Positions 35,389 through 45,866 are shown, counted from the first letter of the stretch. The stretch is 64,000 bases of DNA from Ixodes scapularis (GCF_016920785.2 NW_024609835.1:80404795-80468794); one strand, 5' to 3'. Notes: generated from the sequence alone by a model not told the origin. Numbers and translations: made by a program.

Positions 35389-36111
35389 CCTCATGTCTAA
35401 TTACCGTTACCAACACGCTCGTTTTGTACTTGATAGAATCACCGTGAGAGTATCTTTGCTTTAGCTGTAGGGTAGTAAGATGAAGTGACATTCCTGCGAT
35501 GCAGTCAGATATTGGTATGTCAGTGCAGGTGGAAGTGGCCAAGAGAGTGAAAAGGGTACATGAAACATCTGGGATTCTTTGAGATTGTCTTTTTTTGTTT
35601 CAGTGGTATGTTGCACTTATGGGCCAAAATAATGAATGCTATTTTTATTTTTTTTAAATGTTTTTCGCAGGTATGTTGTACATATGGGTAAAAAACCTTG
35701 GGCAACGTCGGACAGTCCACACACTATACCTTCCTGATCATTGTCAGGAAAGTGTAGATAAAATAAAAAAAAATATGTTAAATACCTTTCCTGTCGATTC
35801 GCTGTACCCAAATGTTTGGTAGATGGCTGTCCTTCGGAAAGCGCTTCCAGGACACATGCTTGGCAGTGAGAGTGGTGTGGGCAGAGCCCGGTACACAGCA
35901 GGTTGTACCACCCGTCATGTCGCTTCTGAGGGTGACCTAAGAAGATACTACATTCAGCTGACATCTCGAATAGTGAAATAAATAAGTGAAGCGACTATCT
36001 GTATTAAAGTTGCAGTTGCTGACATAATTCGCTTGCTAAAGGCCCCCTCAACTCACAACCGCTGTTAAGAGCGATTATGAAGCTATGTGATGTACTACAT
36101 ACGCATACCAG

Positions 36112-36818
36112 CCGCGACGATGAATCACCGGCGCTCGCGGACGGTCAGCGAACACGAGAAAAGTGACGCCGCGCGGACGGTTTTTGTCGAGCGCTGCCGA
36201 GGCACGCCGACCGCTGGTACAGCTTCGCAAGCGTCCGAAGGGCAAAAAGATCGCAACGACAAAGCAGCGCCCTGAATGTTGAGCACGCAAGCAGTACTCG
36301 ATATCCCAAGCTCACATTTCACAGAGCGAGCGCATCACGAAGCGACGGCATGTCGGCCTTCGCTTCGTGATGACTACTTTATTTCTCTGCTTACAGCGGT
36401 GACATTTGTACTGATGATCGAAACTGCTCTCTCGCGACCGCACACGAGTTAAATTAATGGCATAGGGTGGGATACAGCGCAACAACAACAGTCAGTACTC
36501 ATCCCGGGAGCGGCGAACGAAGCGGCGTAATGTCCGTCGACGGCCGCGTCGAAAACGATGGAATATGTACAAAAACACGTAATATACAGAAGAAATACAA
36601 AGCGCTGAACGAAATAGATACACTTATGAACAAGAAAAATACACTGGAGTAGATAAAAAAGAGGAGATTAAGGTTAAACAAGGAAGATGAAAAGGGCGTC
36701 TAGGGCGAGGTGATGGCGATTTCAAAGGAGGGCAGCCAGACGACGGGGGTCATCAGAACACCGATCCCAAGATTCCTCGCCCGCGCGCCGGGGCGCTTGG
36801 GAGGACTGCAAATGGTCT
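36112..36818 (-). repeat. Right terminal inverted repeat of 14.2-kb transposon
   Basis: Reverse complement of 22581-23268. It carries about 20 extra bases near its inner end. It lies upstream of the transposase start codon (35918) and therefore probably includes that gene's promoter. Confidence 0.88.
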
Positions 36819-36830
36819 ATTGCAGGTACT

Positions 36831-37139
36831 CACTCTAAAAAAATCCCGTGCGTCTACTTTCCCTTACAACACTCGGAGAGCCAACCACAGCAACGTGCGG
36901 AGGCAGCTCGGCGAATGACGGTGCCGAAACATAAGTTTAGTCCGAAAAACGCAGTCTGAATTGTGACATTAAGCAATGCAAGCGTGACGTTTTGAATTGC
37001 ATAATCTCACAAGTCCGACTGACTTTTGGTCTATACATGTGTTTCGGCATCGTCATTCGCTGAGCTGAGTCCGTAAGTTGCGGTGATTGGCTCTCCGAGT
37101 GTTGTGCGGAAAAGTAGACGCACGGGTTTTTTGAGAGCG
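36831..37139. mobile_element. Palindromic MITE, family M1, copy C
   Basis: Starts CACTCTAAAAAAATCCCGTG and ends GTAGACGCACGGG...TTGAGAGCG. Inner blocks GCTCGGCGAATGACG, TGCATAATC and GTCATTCGCTGAGCTGA match copies A and B, but this copy is the most diverged. It lies 12 bp outside the right terminus of the 14.2-kb transposon. Confidence 0.72.
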
Positions 37140-37450
37140 CAGCTCTTAGGCGCCCGTTTCCGGTTTGAGCGGCGTCGGCGTCGCCGTCGGCGCCGCCGTC
37201 GCCGTCGGCGTAACCGCGCGGTGCATTATGGGTAAATTTTTCCGAAGGGACCCGAGGACTCCCGAAGGAACCCGAGGTCGTCCCGAAGGAACCCTAGGTC
37301 CTTCGGGAGGACCTCGGGTCCCTTCGGGAGGACCTCGAGTTTCTTCGGTAGGACCTCGGGAGGACCTCGGGCTCCTTCGGGAGGACCTCGGGAGGACCTC
37401 GGGCTCCTTCGGGAGGACCTCGGGTTCCTTCGGGAGTTGCATGCAACCTG
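37137..37450. repeat. GCC/GTC and CCTCGGG-type simple repeat block
   Basis: From GAGCGCAGCTCTT, (GTCGGC/GCC)n at 37168-37212 gives way to an array built on CCGAAGGAACCCGAGG and, after about 37300, its complement TCCTTCGGGAGGACCTCGGG. The two halves could fold on each other. Long frames here are repeat-encoded. Confidence 0.8.
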
Positions 37451-37600
37451 ATGACGTCATCGTCATCCGCATCGTCATCGTCATCACCACTGATGACGTC
37501 ATCAGTGACGTCATTGATGACGTCATTGGCATCCGCATCGTCATCGTCATCATCACTGATTACGTCATCAGTGACGTCACTGTTGACGTCATCAAATCGT
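37451..37600. repeat. TGACGTCA (CRE-type palindrome) cluster
   Basis: Six perfect TGACGTCA octamers lie among ATCGTCATC repeats. TGACGTCA is the CREB/ATF consensus. Here it forms part of a satellite-like array, so regulatory activity is not implied. Confidence 0.8.
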
Positions 37601-37604
37601 CATT

Positions 37605-37845
37605 GTCAAGGTCACGTGACCCCACAGAGGTCACGTGACCCCCTGGAGTCACGTGAACCCCCTGAGGTCACGTGACCACCTGAGGTCATGTGGCCGCCTG
37701 AGGTCACGTGATACTCCTAAGGTCACGTGATTCTCCTGAGGTCACGTGACCCTCTGAGGTCACATGACCCCCCTCCCCCTAGGTCACATAACCCCCTTGA
37801 CGTCACCCGACCTCCCATGAGGTCACGTGACCTCAAAGAGTCACC
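37605..37845. repeat. GGTCACGTGACC minisatellite
   Basis: About a dozen units of about 18-20 bp with the core AGGTCACGTGACC; eight keep a perfect CACGTG (E-box). Spacers are CCCCTG-like. Confidence 0.85.
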
Positions 37846-37867
37846 TATTCCTCAGTACGCTTCCATC

Positions 37868-37975
37868 CTCATCCTCAAGAGCTGCGCTCCAACCGGCGTT
37901 ACAGGGAATTGTAAACGGCTTTCATTTTTTTTTAGTAACAAGTTGAGGCTGATAATGTGCATTTTTTCACGTTTT
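37868..37975. repeat. Terminal module shared with 58547-58635
   Basis: TCCTCAAGAGCTGCGCTC, then GCGTTACAGGGAATTGTAAA and a T run. The same order occurs at 58547-58635. AGCGCAGCTCTT at 37137 is its inverted counterpart, so 37137-37890 may be one element with short terminal inverted repeats. Confidence 0.6.
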
Positions 37976-38140
37976 GGAACTGTAGGAATGGCATGGTGGA
38001 ACTTAGCCATTCCAGGAGTGGGAATGGACCAAGTGCCTCCATTCCGATGAGTGTTAATGAATGGAAGAGTAAGGACCTATAATTACCAAGAATGGAATTT
38101 GAATGAAAGGGGTTGCCCATTCGCAACGCTGTTCTACACT
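37975..38140. mobile_element. GGAATG-rich element, second copy
   Basis: Repeated GGAATGG/CATTCC hexamers, ending near CGCAACGCTGTT, whose complement AACAGCGTTGCG resembles the hAT-like start at 8436. Opposite orientation to that copy. Confidence 0.4.
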
Positions 38141-38299
38141 GCGCGTGCGCGGAACCTGAACTGCGGTCTTGAATTGATGCGTGGCGACGACGCGCATCCG
38201 CAGCGTAGGGCACACAACGATAACGCCAACGCACAGAGTTTGCGCTTACTCCTATACACAATACTAGAACCGTGATGTCCAAACATCTGGGACTAAACT

Positions 38300-40540
38300 A
38301 TAATCGTCAGCCGTGCTTCAAGTTTCTACAAGAGTCAGCCCGTACCCTACTGTCAAACTCATGGGATCATTTTCTTCGTCATCAGAAAAAATCCATCGAG
38401 GTGACACGCAGAGTCAAACCAGAACCCCCCCCCCCCCCCCCCTCAACTTCTCCGGAGCGCAGTTATCCCCGTCTACAGAAAGCCTTCTGGCCCACGGGCC
38501 GAAGTATGCTCCTGCGGTCGCCAACACCAGAGTCGACCAGCTGGCCGCGGTGTACGAGATCGCCGCCAAGATACCGGAGGACGGCCGTCAGGACTTCGTA
38601 GCGGCAGGGTCAAGAGCTGTATGCTTCCATGGTGAGACAAGGAAAACCAAGAATGCTGCCACCCCAGCTATCAAGGAACTTCACTCCGCTGAGCTGAGAG
38701 TTTTCCAAGCGGACAAGACGGGCGGGTTCGTCATCCTCAACAAAAAACAGATGCAGGAGAAGACCGACGAAGCGCTAAAAAAGAACTTTCTTCCTCTCAA
38801 GTCGAGGCCGTCCGGTTCCCTCAGGTGTCAGGTGAAGGTGCTGTGCGACTCCTCCAACCTCCCTTCTCTAAAAAGTGTCATTCTTGCTCCTGCTAAGCAC
38901 TACCTATCCATTTTCTTTTCTGCCAAGACACATAAGCCTGGAGTGCCATTCCGTAGCATTATTTCGGAAACAGGGTGCTCGCAGAAGCCCTTGGCGATGT
39001 TCTTACAAAAACATCTCGAAACCTTGGACCTTCCTCAACCTTTCCGACTAAGGAATTCCGAGGACCTTATCCCAACGTTAGATAACTTGCATATCGGTAC
39101 GGGAACTGTTGGAGTGTTCTCTCTTGATGTAGTAGATTTGTATTATAGTCTCGATGTGAAAACCCTTCTGGGCTTCGTGTCCGAAGCTGTGCACTTAAGA
39201 GGCGTTATAGATTTTCAAAATTCCTGTGGCATCTCACTCTCAGCATTTCTAGAGTTGATTCGCCTGTATCTTCAGTCCACCCTAGCCAAGGGTGGAGTGA
39301 AGGGACCACAAGGGCAAAGTATTCCTTCCAAAATCCGGTGTGTGCATAGGGTCGTGCCTCGCGCCCATCCTAAGCGAAATCTTTATGTTTCACGTTGACA
39401 CAAAGGTTCAATCAATCCTTGAGCAGGAATTTCCCGAAGCCTTGGTTTATCGCTACGTAGATGATTATCTTATCATTCATTCCACTAATTCAGATACCGC
39501 AGCGATTGAAAGCGTTTTCCAGAAGAACTCCTTCGGGCTCACGTTCACAAAAGAGACCCCTTCATCTGAGGGATTACAGTTCCTTGATCTGAGATTGGTC
39601 CCCACCAGTGTCGGGATCTGCTGGTCCAATCAGCAGAGGTCTGCGAAGCCTGTCCTGCCGTTCAGCAGCTCGCACTCAAAAATAGTAAAAACTGGTATTG
39701 TCCGAAACTTTATTGCTGCTGCCAAATCCAAGTCGTGTCACCACCTTTCCGCAACTAGTCTGTCCAATCAGATAGGCCGCCTTCTCAAGGCAGGTTACCC
39801 AAACGACTTGATCGAGCTAACCATCAAAAGACTTGTCACAGGGCCTTAATCCAAAAAGCCGTCTCCAAGGTCCCGCTTCGCGTGCATCCCCTACATTCAT
39901 AACATTTCGCATCGACTGAAATCAATAGCTCAGGGCTTCAACACCAACGTTGTTTTCTCGTGTATGTTTAAATTGGCATCTATTTGCAAAAAAGTCAACA
40001 GCGCCCCCTTGCCAAAAGAACCACAAACCTGTTACGTTCCTTGCCGCAAAGAGCGTGTCTACTCAATACCCATGTCCTGTGGTGCTCGATACATCGGCCA
40101 AACGGGGCGCTGCTTAAACGACCGCCTGAGAGAGCACGCGAACGAGGTTAAAAAAGCGGTCTCCAACGGTTCAGAGGTCATTCACCACCCGATCGCCAAA
40201 CACGCATTGGAATGTACTTCCTGCTCGGCCTACCTTCCCTCTACTACAAGAATCGGGAGTCACCCCTCGAGGTATGGTCGGGAGATTCTGGAAGCCTTCG
40301 CCATGTGTCGATCCAAGGACAACATCGGCTCCCCTTCCATTGCCCTTTCGGGGAAAGAGATGAGATTTCTTAGTTCGGAGCTATCTCCCCCGACGTTCCC
40401 GACACCGACGACGCACCCTTGACGGCATAGTGCTCCTCCTTTCCACCCGCTTTTTCACCCCCCCCCCCTTTTTCCTGTACATAAGGCTTATAAGCAAACT
40501 CTTGGTGTTATTAAATGTTGTTGCAGTTGGAAGTTTGTGT
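38300..40540 (+). mobile_element. Penelope-like element (RT plus GIY-YIG), near complete
   Basis: One long coding region with only a frameshift near 39335 and a TAA at 39847 spans an RT and a C-terminal GIY-YIG endonuclease, the hallmark of canonical Penelope-like elements. A C run at 38428-38442 lies near the protein start. The trailer (40440-40540) contains a second C run. I could not define pLTRs on either side. Confidence 0.82.
38313..40422 (+). pseudogene. Penelope-like RT/GIY-YIG protein, one frameshift and one stop
   Basis: Frame one (38313-39398) begins with a low-complexity proline stretch from a C run, then KELHSAELRVFQADKTGGF and ILNKKQMQEKTDE, KTHKPGVPFRSIIS, and RT motif A as GVFSLDVVDLYYSL. 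A frameshift at about 39330-39345 moves on to CIGSCLAPILSEIFMFHVD and the catalytic VYRYVDDYLII. After a TAA at 39847 the same frame continues through PYIHNISHRLKSIAQGF to the endonuclease, YSIPMSCGARYIGQTGRCLN-DRLREH, and a distal SPSIALSGKEMRFL. The RT would copy RNA at sites nicked by the GIY-YIG domain. About 700 codons, close to full length; lesions appear recent. Confidence 0.82.
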
Positions 40541-42500
40541 TTGTCCGTCCTTTCTCGTTTACTTCCTCAAGTTTAGCTTTGATAACTTTTTCTTTTGGCT
40601 GGCCTTTATGTTTTAAAGAGTAAACACGCTTCTTATTAGATGATTCCGGAATTATTTGGTGCTCCTAAAGATGAAAGGGAGATCCCTCGGGTCGGTTGTG
40701 CCGCTACAAAAAGCATCAGTCTTGAGGGCTAACCATAGTTTTGACATTTTTGCCTTTTCTATTTTTTCTTAGGGATAGTTTGTTTTGTGACGCCAAGGGT
40801 CATGCGGAGCCTACTTCCTTACTGCAATCCCGATTTTTCGCATCGCGAAAGTCGTATCTAGCAAGGACAGGCGTAGACGCGATAAGTCCGCTGCCCCTTG
40901 TTCAGTGGAAGTCGGGTGGGGTTTTGACAACGATTCCTGGATATCTTGGGAGCTTATTGATAATATCTGCAGTTATCCTTCACGATCTCCAGTCACGTTC
41001 AAGATATCATAGCAGTCACAATAAAGCTAACACACTAAAAAAATTTACTTCTCAAGGCTGTTTCAAGTGCCGCTGATAATAGGAAAAAATATATTAGTAA
41101 TTCCAGATTGTTTTATGTTTATGCATAATCACAATTACTATTGGCTGCTCCAAACATGACACAGACGACAATTTCCATAAACCCGCCATCGGAAGCACTA
41201 TTTTTGGGTATGCACTATGAAACCATGTTGGTTCTCTGAAACCGTGTTACCTGAAACCATGTTTTAGTACTATTCAACTGTCGATGGCTCTGAAAACATA
41301 AAAATCAATCCCAGATTAAATGCCTATTTTTTTTCTGAGTGTGATAAACGTGAGCGAAATTCGAAAACTTCCCCTCTTTTGTAATTAATTACCGAATCGT
41401 CTAAAGGTATGCTCTTTATGTGGTACGATTTTAAAATACATAGTCTTAAAGATCTAATAAGAAGAAATATATAGTGTTGCGCATAATTGTTCCTTTAAGG
41501 TGTATTATTGAAGAACGAGGTCCACGGACCAGAAAAATGTGCGTATTACGTGATCTTGACATCATTACGGCCAAGTCCGTAGGTCTGCGTAAGTTGGCGG
41601 ACCTGGCCCTTAATCCCATGGTTACCGCGGACCGAAGTGAGAACACCGAGTCTGAGCTGATAGCTTCGAGTTCTGTTTTCACTGCACGTGTTACCAAACA
41701 AGATCAGCACCCCTCAAATTCGTGGCCTTGCTACAGTAGCTTTTCCTGCGCTCCAAGCTAAGAAAAAACATTATGCTGAGCTGGGAAATTGGCCTCCTGT
41801 CGGCCAATTTCTCGGATGCTTAGAGCCAACAGAGTGAGTTATTGTCATATTTATGCGATCTCAGAAACCTTCTATCCTCAGGGCAACTTTAATATGGCAA
41901 TGTGCTTTCTTCATCGGCTCTATTTTTTTTTTTTCATGGACGATATTGCCATCACGACAGAGGTGACCAGAAATATTCACAAAAACATCGCACTGGGACT
42001 GAACTACAAAAATGGGACACGCGAAAAAAACATTTCAACAAAGCGCGCTTTACTTCTCTGGGTCTGTCAGCTTTAGATGAGGTTTAATTTTGTACAACGT
42101 TAAAACTAACGCCGAAAAAAACAAAAAAAAAACACACCGCGCACAATAGAAAGAATTTGACGAAACACGTCGTTTCGTCAATCGTGTCGTCCAATTCTTC
42201 CCGCTGTCCTTGTTTTTCTTGGTGCTTTCTGAATATAAGATGGGCCATTTACCCCAACTACAAATTGCTAAAACTAACGTGCAGATCACGCGCTTTTTGT
42301 TGACTCTTTCGCGCTGCAACACTTGGCGAATCTAAACTTCCTACGGCTCAGAATAACTTTAATAATAAGATTATCCGGGTAATTCTCACGTCCACCTTCG
42401 TGCCTGTAAATTCCACATCGACGGAAAGTTAACGCAACCCTCTTCAACTTTACAGTCGAATGGCCTACACACAAACAACAAAGCGAAAAGCCAGATTAAA
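40541..42500. other. Intergenic, nothing recognised
   Basis: AT-leaning sequence with short frames only. TGAAACCATGTT recurs at about 41218-41262. A small palindrome (GACGAAACA / TGTTTCGTC-like) sits near 42160-42180. Confidence 0.4.
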
Positions 42501-42599
42501 GATGCCACCCAACTCCCAGACAAAAACGCTCCAGCCGTCGCCTGCAAATTCCGTTCGTTCATTCCAAAGACACGCGCCGCGTTGAAACGGCAGATTCGG

Positions 42600-43226
42600 C
42601 ATCCATCTTCACCGGAGCAGCGAAGTTTCTCATCCGGAAATTCCTCCCCTTTCGCACCCCGAGACCCGCGAACTTTGTGATCTCTCCACCCGAACAATTC
42701 GTCAAATCCGCGGCAGTCGAGAAAACTCAAAACAAAAAGTGTCATTGCCACGCCAAAGCGCCCTACACATTTTAAGACAAGGAGTGGTGAAAGAGGGTAG
42801 GAGGTGGGGAAGGGGTTGAGAGTAAGTGCGTCCTCGCACAGGAATGAGAAACTTTGAGGCAGCCTTTCGCCACAGCCCACCACCGGTCTTTCCTTGGCAG
42901 CGTGGGCCCTGGGCCGCAGTGTCCCGCGACCCTCCACGGCTAGCCAGATCGATACCGGGGGACCGTTTTGAGAAGCGGAGCCGCTGACGCCCCGTGAGTC
43001 CGCTCGGAGGTGCTGCGGGCAGTGAGCCCTCAGTTGTGGTTCTGGGCGCCGCCGAGCCAAGTCGCAAAGCAGCGCAGCCTTCGACGGAACGCTGGCCCAG
43101 CGCGGAGGCACGTCATGGGAACGCTCTGGTCGCCGGCCCGGAGCATCCAGGTTGCGATGACTCTTTGCGCGTGCCGCGGCTTGCTTCTTGGATACTGCGA
43201 GGCGGAACTGACCCCGGCGAGAAGTG
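42600..43226 (+). promoter_or_regulatory. GC-rich, CpG-rich stretch upstream of a candidate first exon
   Basis: Composition rises sharply in G+C and CpG between about 42600 and 43230, then falls to AT-rich. A candidate ATG exon with a consensus splice donor lies at its downstream edge, so it could be a promoter plus 5' UTR. No TATA box is obvious. Confidence 0.35.
43115..43226 (+). CDS. Candidate host first exon, possible signal peptide
   Basis: From the ATG at 43115 a 37-residue stretch is open and then meets the donor G|GTGAGT at 43226/43227 in phase 1. It contains a hydrophobic core, VAMTLCACRGLLLGYCEA, followed by a polar ELTPARSG, which looks like a secretory signal with cleavage after CEA. 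The frame is also open upstream to 43010 with another ATG, so the start is uncertain. No downstream exon was found; the next kilobases are AT-rich and intron-like. A 295-codon frame on the opposite strand covers the same GC-rich DNA and is judged a shadow. Identity of the gene unknown. Confidence 0.35.
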
Positions 43227-43239
43227 GTGAGTGATGGAC

Positions 43240-44640
43240 TGGGGGAAGAGAAGTTGAAGTAATGGAAGTTCATGAGTTGGTTTCTCTTCTTTTTTTTTCG
43301 TTTCTATTTTTAAATTGTACTCTTTGAAAAAAAAAAAGCAAAAAGTAGCTCATTATTGAGGCAAAAGTACAATTTTCTTTTTTCTGAGAAAGAATCAGAA
43401 TACGCAAAAAATACCTATCGTAAGGTGTATGTAAGTTCAAACGGCTTGGGGAAAAGTTTCGAGATATCTAGTAGGCGTCACATTATTTTATGCGTCAAAA
43501 AGTGTCTATAGCAATTAACATTTTTTTTTATCGAATAAGCGGTCGTGGAACTGTGTTTTATCGTGCTGTATAAATGTTTAGAGGAAAGTGCTCCGTGTAG
43601 CATCTAGCATACTTAAAGATGGGCATTTACGGAATGTATTAATGCGCACTAAACTAACGTTTACATAAAATACAAAGTATTGGTAACTTCATAATATACC
43701 CAAAAAGACACCCGAAAGCAATTACTACAGTGTTTATACAGTACAAATAATGTTTTAGGACAGCTAATATCTGGATGGAACCCATGAGTTTTTATCATAA
43801 ATGACTAAACTTTGAGTTTGAAGTACCTTCAAAAGTTATGAAACTGCAAGCCTGACACGACGAAGGTTCAAGTTAACAAAGAGGATGTGACTTCTGATAG
43901 TTTACATTTAATTTTCATGAAATCGCTCGAGATACCTAAGGAAGTAATAAATCAGTACGCGTTGAAAAGCAAGGTTTGTTGAGTTTATTTGCGAGAATCC
44001 GTCAAAAAAGGTATTTTTGTAAACGAATAACGTTATAGCTACGTAACCTTTTAAATTTTATGATATATAGACTTTTTTATTCGGGAGTTCTCATGCTTAA
44101 AAAAAATTAACACAGAAAAATGTTACACAAATTATGGGTCGCTCTATCAAAAAGAGCAAACTCAACATTTATTGTCAGGACTATGTTGCAAAAGATTCGA
44201 ATTTTGGTAAATTACAACTTTTGTCAAAGTTAATCGGGAAGCCTCAGAAACGAAGTCTTGTGAATACGTTTCTTAACAAAAACGTTTCATAAGCAATAAT
44301 GATACAGCATTAGGTCAGAATTATACGTCAGCGGGCAAGCCATATTCTGTATCTGGGAATTTTTTGCGACCATCAATGCCCAATGCTACATTTGTCTCCG
44401 TTAAGAGACAGGAACCTTTTATAACCGAGACACTCTGAAGCTCCTCCCAGTTCTTCAGCCAAACTGACACCCGAATTGAGTTGTTTAAGATTATTCATTT
44501 TTGTTACTAAATATCTAACTATATATCTAACTATAATACATTCGGTGTCTGAAACCTACCGATCTCCTGTGTCTTAGCAGGAAGGTAAATACAAATAAAT
44601 CAACAAAATTCCGCGTGTGTTGTCTATTACAGACCTTTCA
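43240..44640. other. AT-rich, intron-like sequence
   Basis: Long AT-rich stretch with no frames, repeats or RNA genes. Compatible with the first intron of the candidate gene at 43115. Confidence 0.4.
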
Positions 44641-44649
44641 AACAATTGC

Positions 44650-45170
44650 TTTCTGTGTGCTGTCATACTTTATTTGTTTATTTCGATTTGAAATACTACC
44701 AGCCCCAAGAGGGATTATAGCAGGTAACGAAATAATATACAAGAAAATTGCATGCGTGATAATTGGACCTTTGTGGTCCAATAATGCATTGTAACAGTGC
44801 CTCACAAAGAAACAAAATCAGATTTAATATCTGTAACAAACATACCATTAAATAAATAACAGGCTCTGGCTGTACTGTAGAAAAAGGGTAATCTTACATC
44901 ACTCATCCCTATGTAACAAAGCATCTAGTTGTGCTAGAAATTGGGTTGTGGCGCTGCTACTCATGAAATAATCAAGTTCGTTCTATTATCTCATGACTTA
45001 GGAAGAAAACGAGTACAGAAAACAGTAGTTTTCATAAGATTATTCAGACAATTTTGCATCATGTTTATGCCTGGTTGCTCTAGGATTAGAAAACGAAACA
45101 TACTTATAGTTATCCATTCGATAGGCATTTTGAAGAAGAAAGTACAATAATTTTAGCCTAAACGGTTTAA
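44650..45170 (-). mobile_element. Possible LINE 3' UTR fragment
   Basis: TTTATTTGTTTATTTCGATT with CCAGCCCCAAGAGGGATTAT reads, on the minus strand, like the 3' end of tick L2/CR1-type LINEs as I remember them. No coding motif survives; low confidence. Confidence 0.25.
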
Positions 45171-45689
45171 CTCTGCCAGCTAAGGTTAAAACCCCGCTCT
45201 TTTTTCAAAAAAAAAAAAGTTCTTTCGGTGAGTAAGTGCGCCGGTATATATTACACTTACGTTGTATTTCCTTCAGTTTAGTTACACTGGCTTATGCTGT
45301 AAGGAAACCGAACAATATTATCGTACTCTAGTGTGGGCCCAGCTAAATAGCTAGTGTAAGTCGCGAGTTTTGTGGCTGTGGTGGCTAGTTTATGCGACAT
45401 TTTCCAGTACATGAGTCTTTCAAAGGCTAGGGCCGTTACATGGGCGGCATGAGGTAATTATTAGACCCAAACGTTTTTAGTGATTAACCAGTGAAAGCGT
45501 AAGTTCTGCCAGTTGCAGGTTGTGGAAAGCCTTCCGAGCATTCGCTGTACGTCTCTAGTGCGATATATTGGACGCTGCGCATGCGTTCACAGCTCAGTGA
45601 CTCGACATTGGTTCCCCCAGTGGTAAGCGATGGAGAGGTCTAAACTACATTTCACATCAAGTCTGGCCGCGGCGAACGCTATGTGGAGC

Positions 45690-45866
45690 GCAAGTTCGTC
45701 TGCTACTTTTGCAGTGGTTGTTCTGACGTCAGAAAGCCGAGCTCCGATTGGCTCTGATTGAAGGATAGTGGGTAGACCTCAAAGCAAGCTGCCTCGAGCA
45801 CTGCCCCCTATCCTTCAATCAGAGCCAATCACCACAAACCCTGCAAAAGAAGCAGACGAACTTGTG
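45690..45866. mobile_element. Hairpin MITE
   Basis: The outer arms GCAAGTTCGTCTGCTACTTT and AAAAGAAGCAGACGAACTTG pair, as do the inner arms ATTGGCTCTGATTGAAGGAT and ATCCTTCAATCAGAGCCAAT. The loop is about 40 bp. The left arm carries about 25 extra bp between the outer and inner stems. Confidence 0.75.

Larger units (their letters stand above)
30672..35918 (-). pseudogene. THAP-DDE transposase of 14.2-kb transposon (four exons)
   Basis: By eye: exon 1 35918-35786, exon 2 35022-34888, exon 3 33455-33249, exon 4 31785-30672; all introns phase 1 with GT/AG ends, about 530 codons. Exons 1-2 give a THAP zinc finger: TTCCVPG, KRFPKDSHLPNIWV, WTPTSDSRICGAHF, RFFP. Exon 3 is Pro/Ala/Leu-rich then acidic. 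Exon 4 holds a coiled coil (LEELASANEKLRKDNDCLQK), an HTH_Tnp_4-like region (MGDQLLLVLSRLRVRLLEQD) and the DDE_Tnp_4 core: RIILDCTEIF (D), EFVMADRGF (D), VRIHVERVIGQMK (E). It would bind the arms and cut and paste the element. Defects: the second THAP cysteine reads Ser, TAA in exon 3 (33432-33430), TAG at 31300-31298, frameshift near 31118. Similar to Harbinger/ISL2EU transposases. Confidence 0.8.
22581..36818. mobile_element. 14.2-kb ISL2EU/IS4EU-like DNA transposon
   Basis: Inverted arms of about 0.7 kb bound a segment with two convergent genes: SWIM/YqaJ nuclease (+, 24004-25417) and THAP/coiled-coil/HTH/DDE transposase (-, 30672-35918). Both termini read AGACCATTTGCAG and are flanked by AT, compatible with a 2-bp AT target duplication. 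The pairing of a DDE transposase with a YqaJ nuclease is, as I recall it, characteristic of the ISL2EU (IS4EU) class. Nested inside are a deleted Ty3/gypsy element (25462 to about 27750) and a LINE (29160-30660), which inflate it from roughly 10 kb. Stops and frameshifts in both genes show an old, immobile copy. Boundaries are well supported by the arms; the class name was not searched. Confidence 0.82.

Noticed and set aside
37146..37638. Long frames rich in repeated Arg/Pro/Thr or Gly/Asp residues on both strands
   Set aside because: Encoded by simple-sequence arrays; amino-acid repeats mirror the DNA repeat.
42386..43273. 295-codon minus-strand open frame
   Set aside because: Covers a GC-rich stretch where stops are rare, has no domain, and opposes a better-supported exon with a splice donor.
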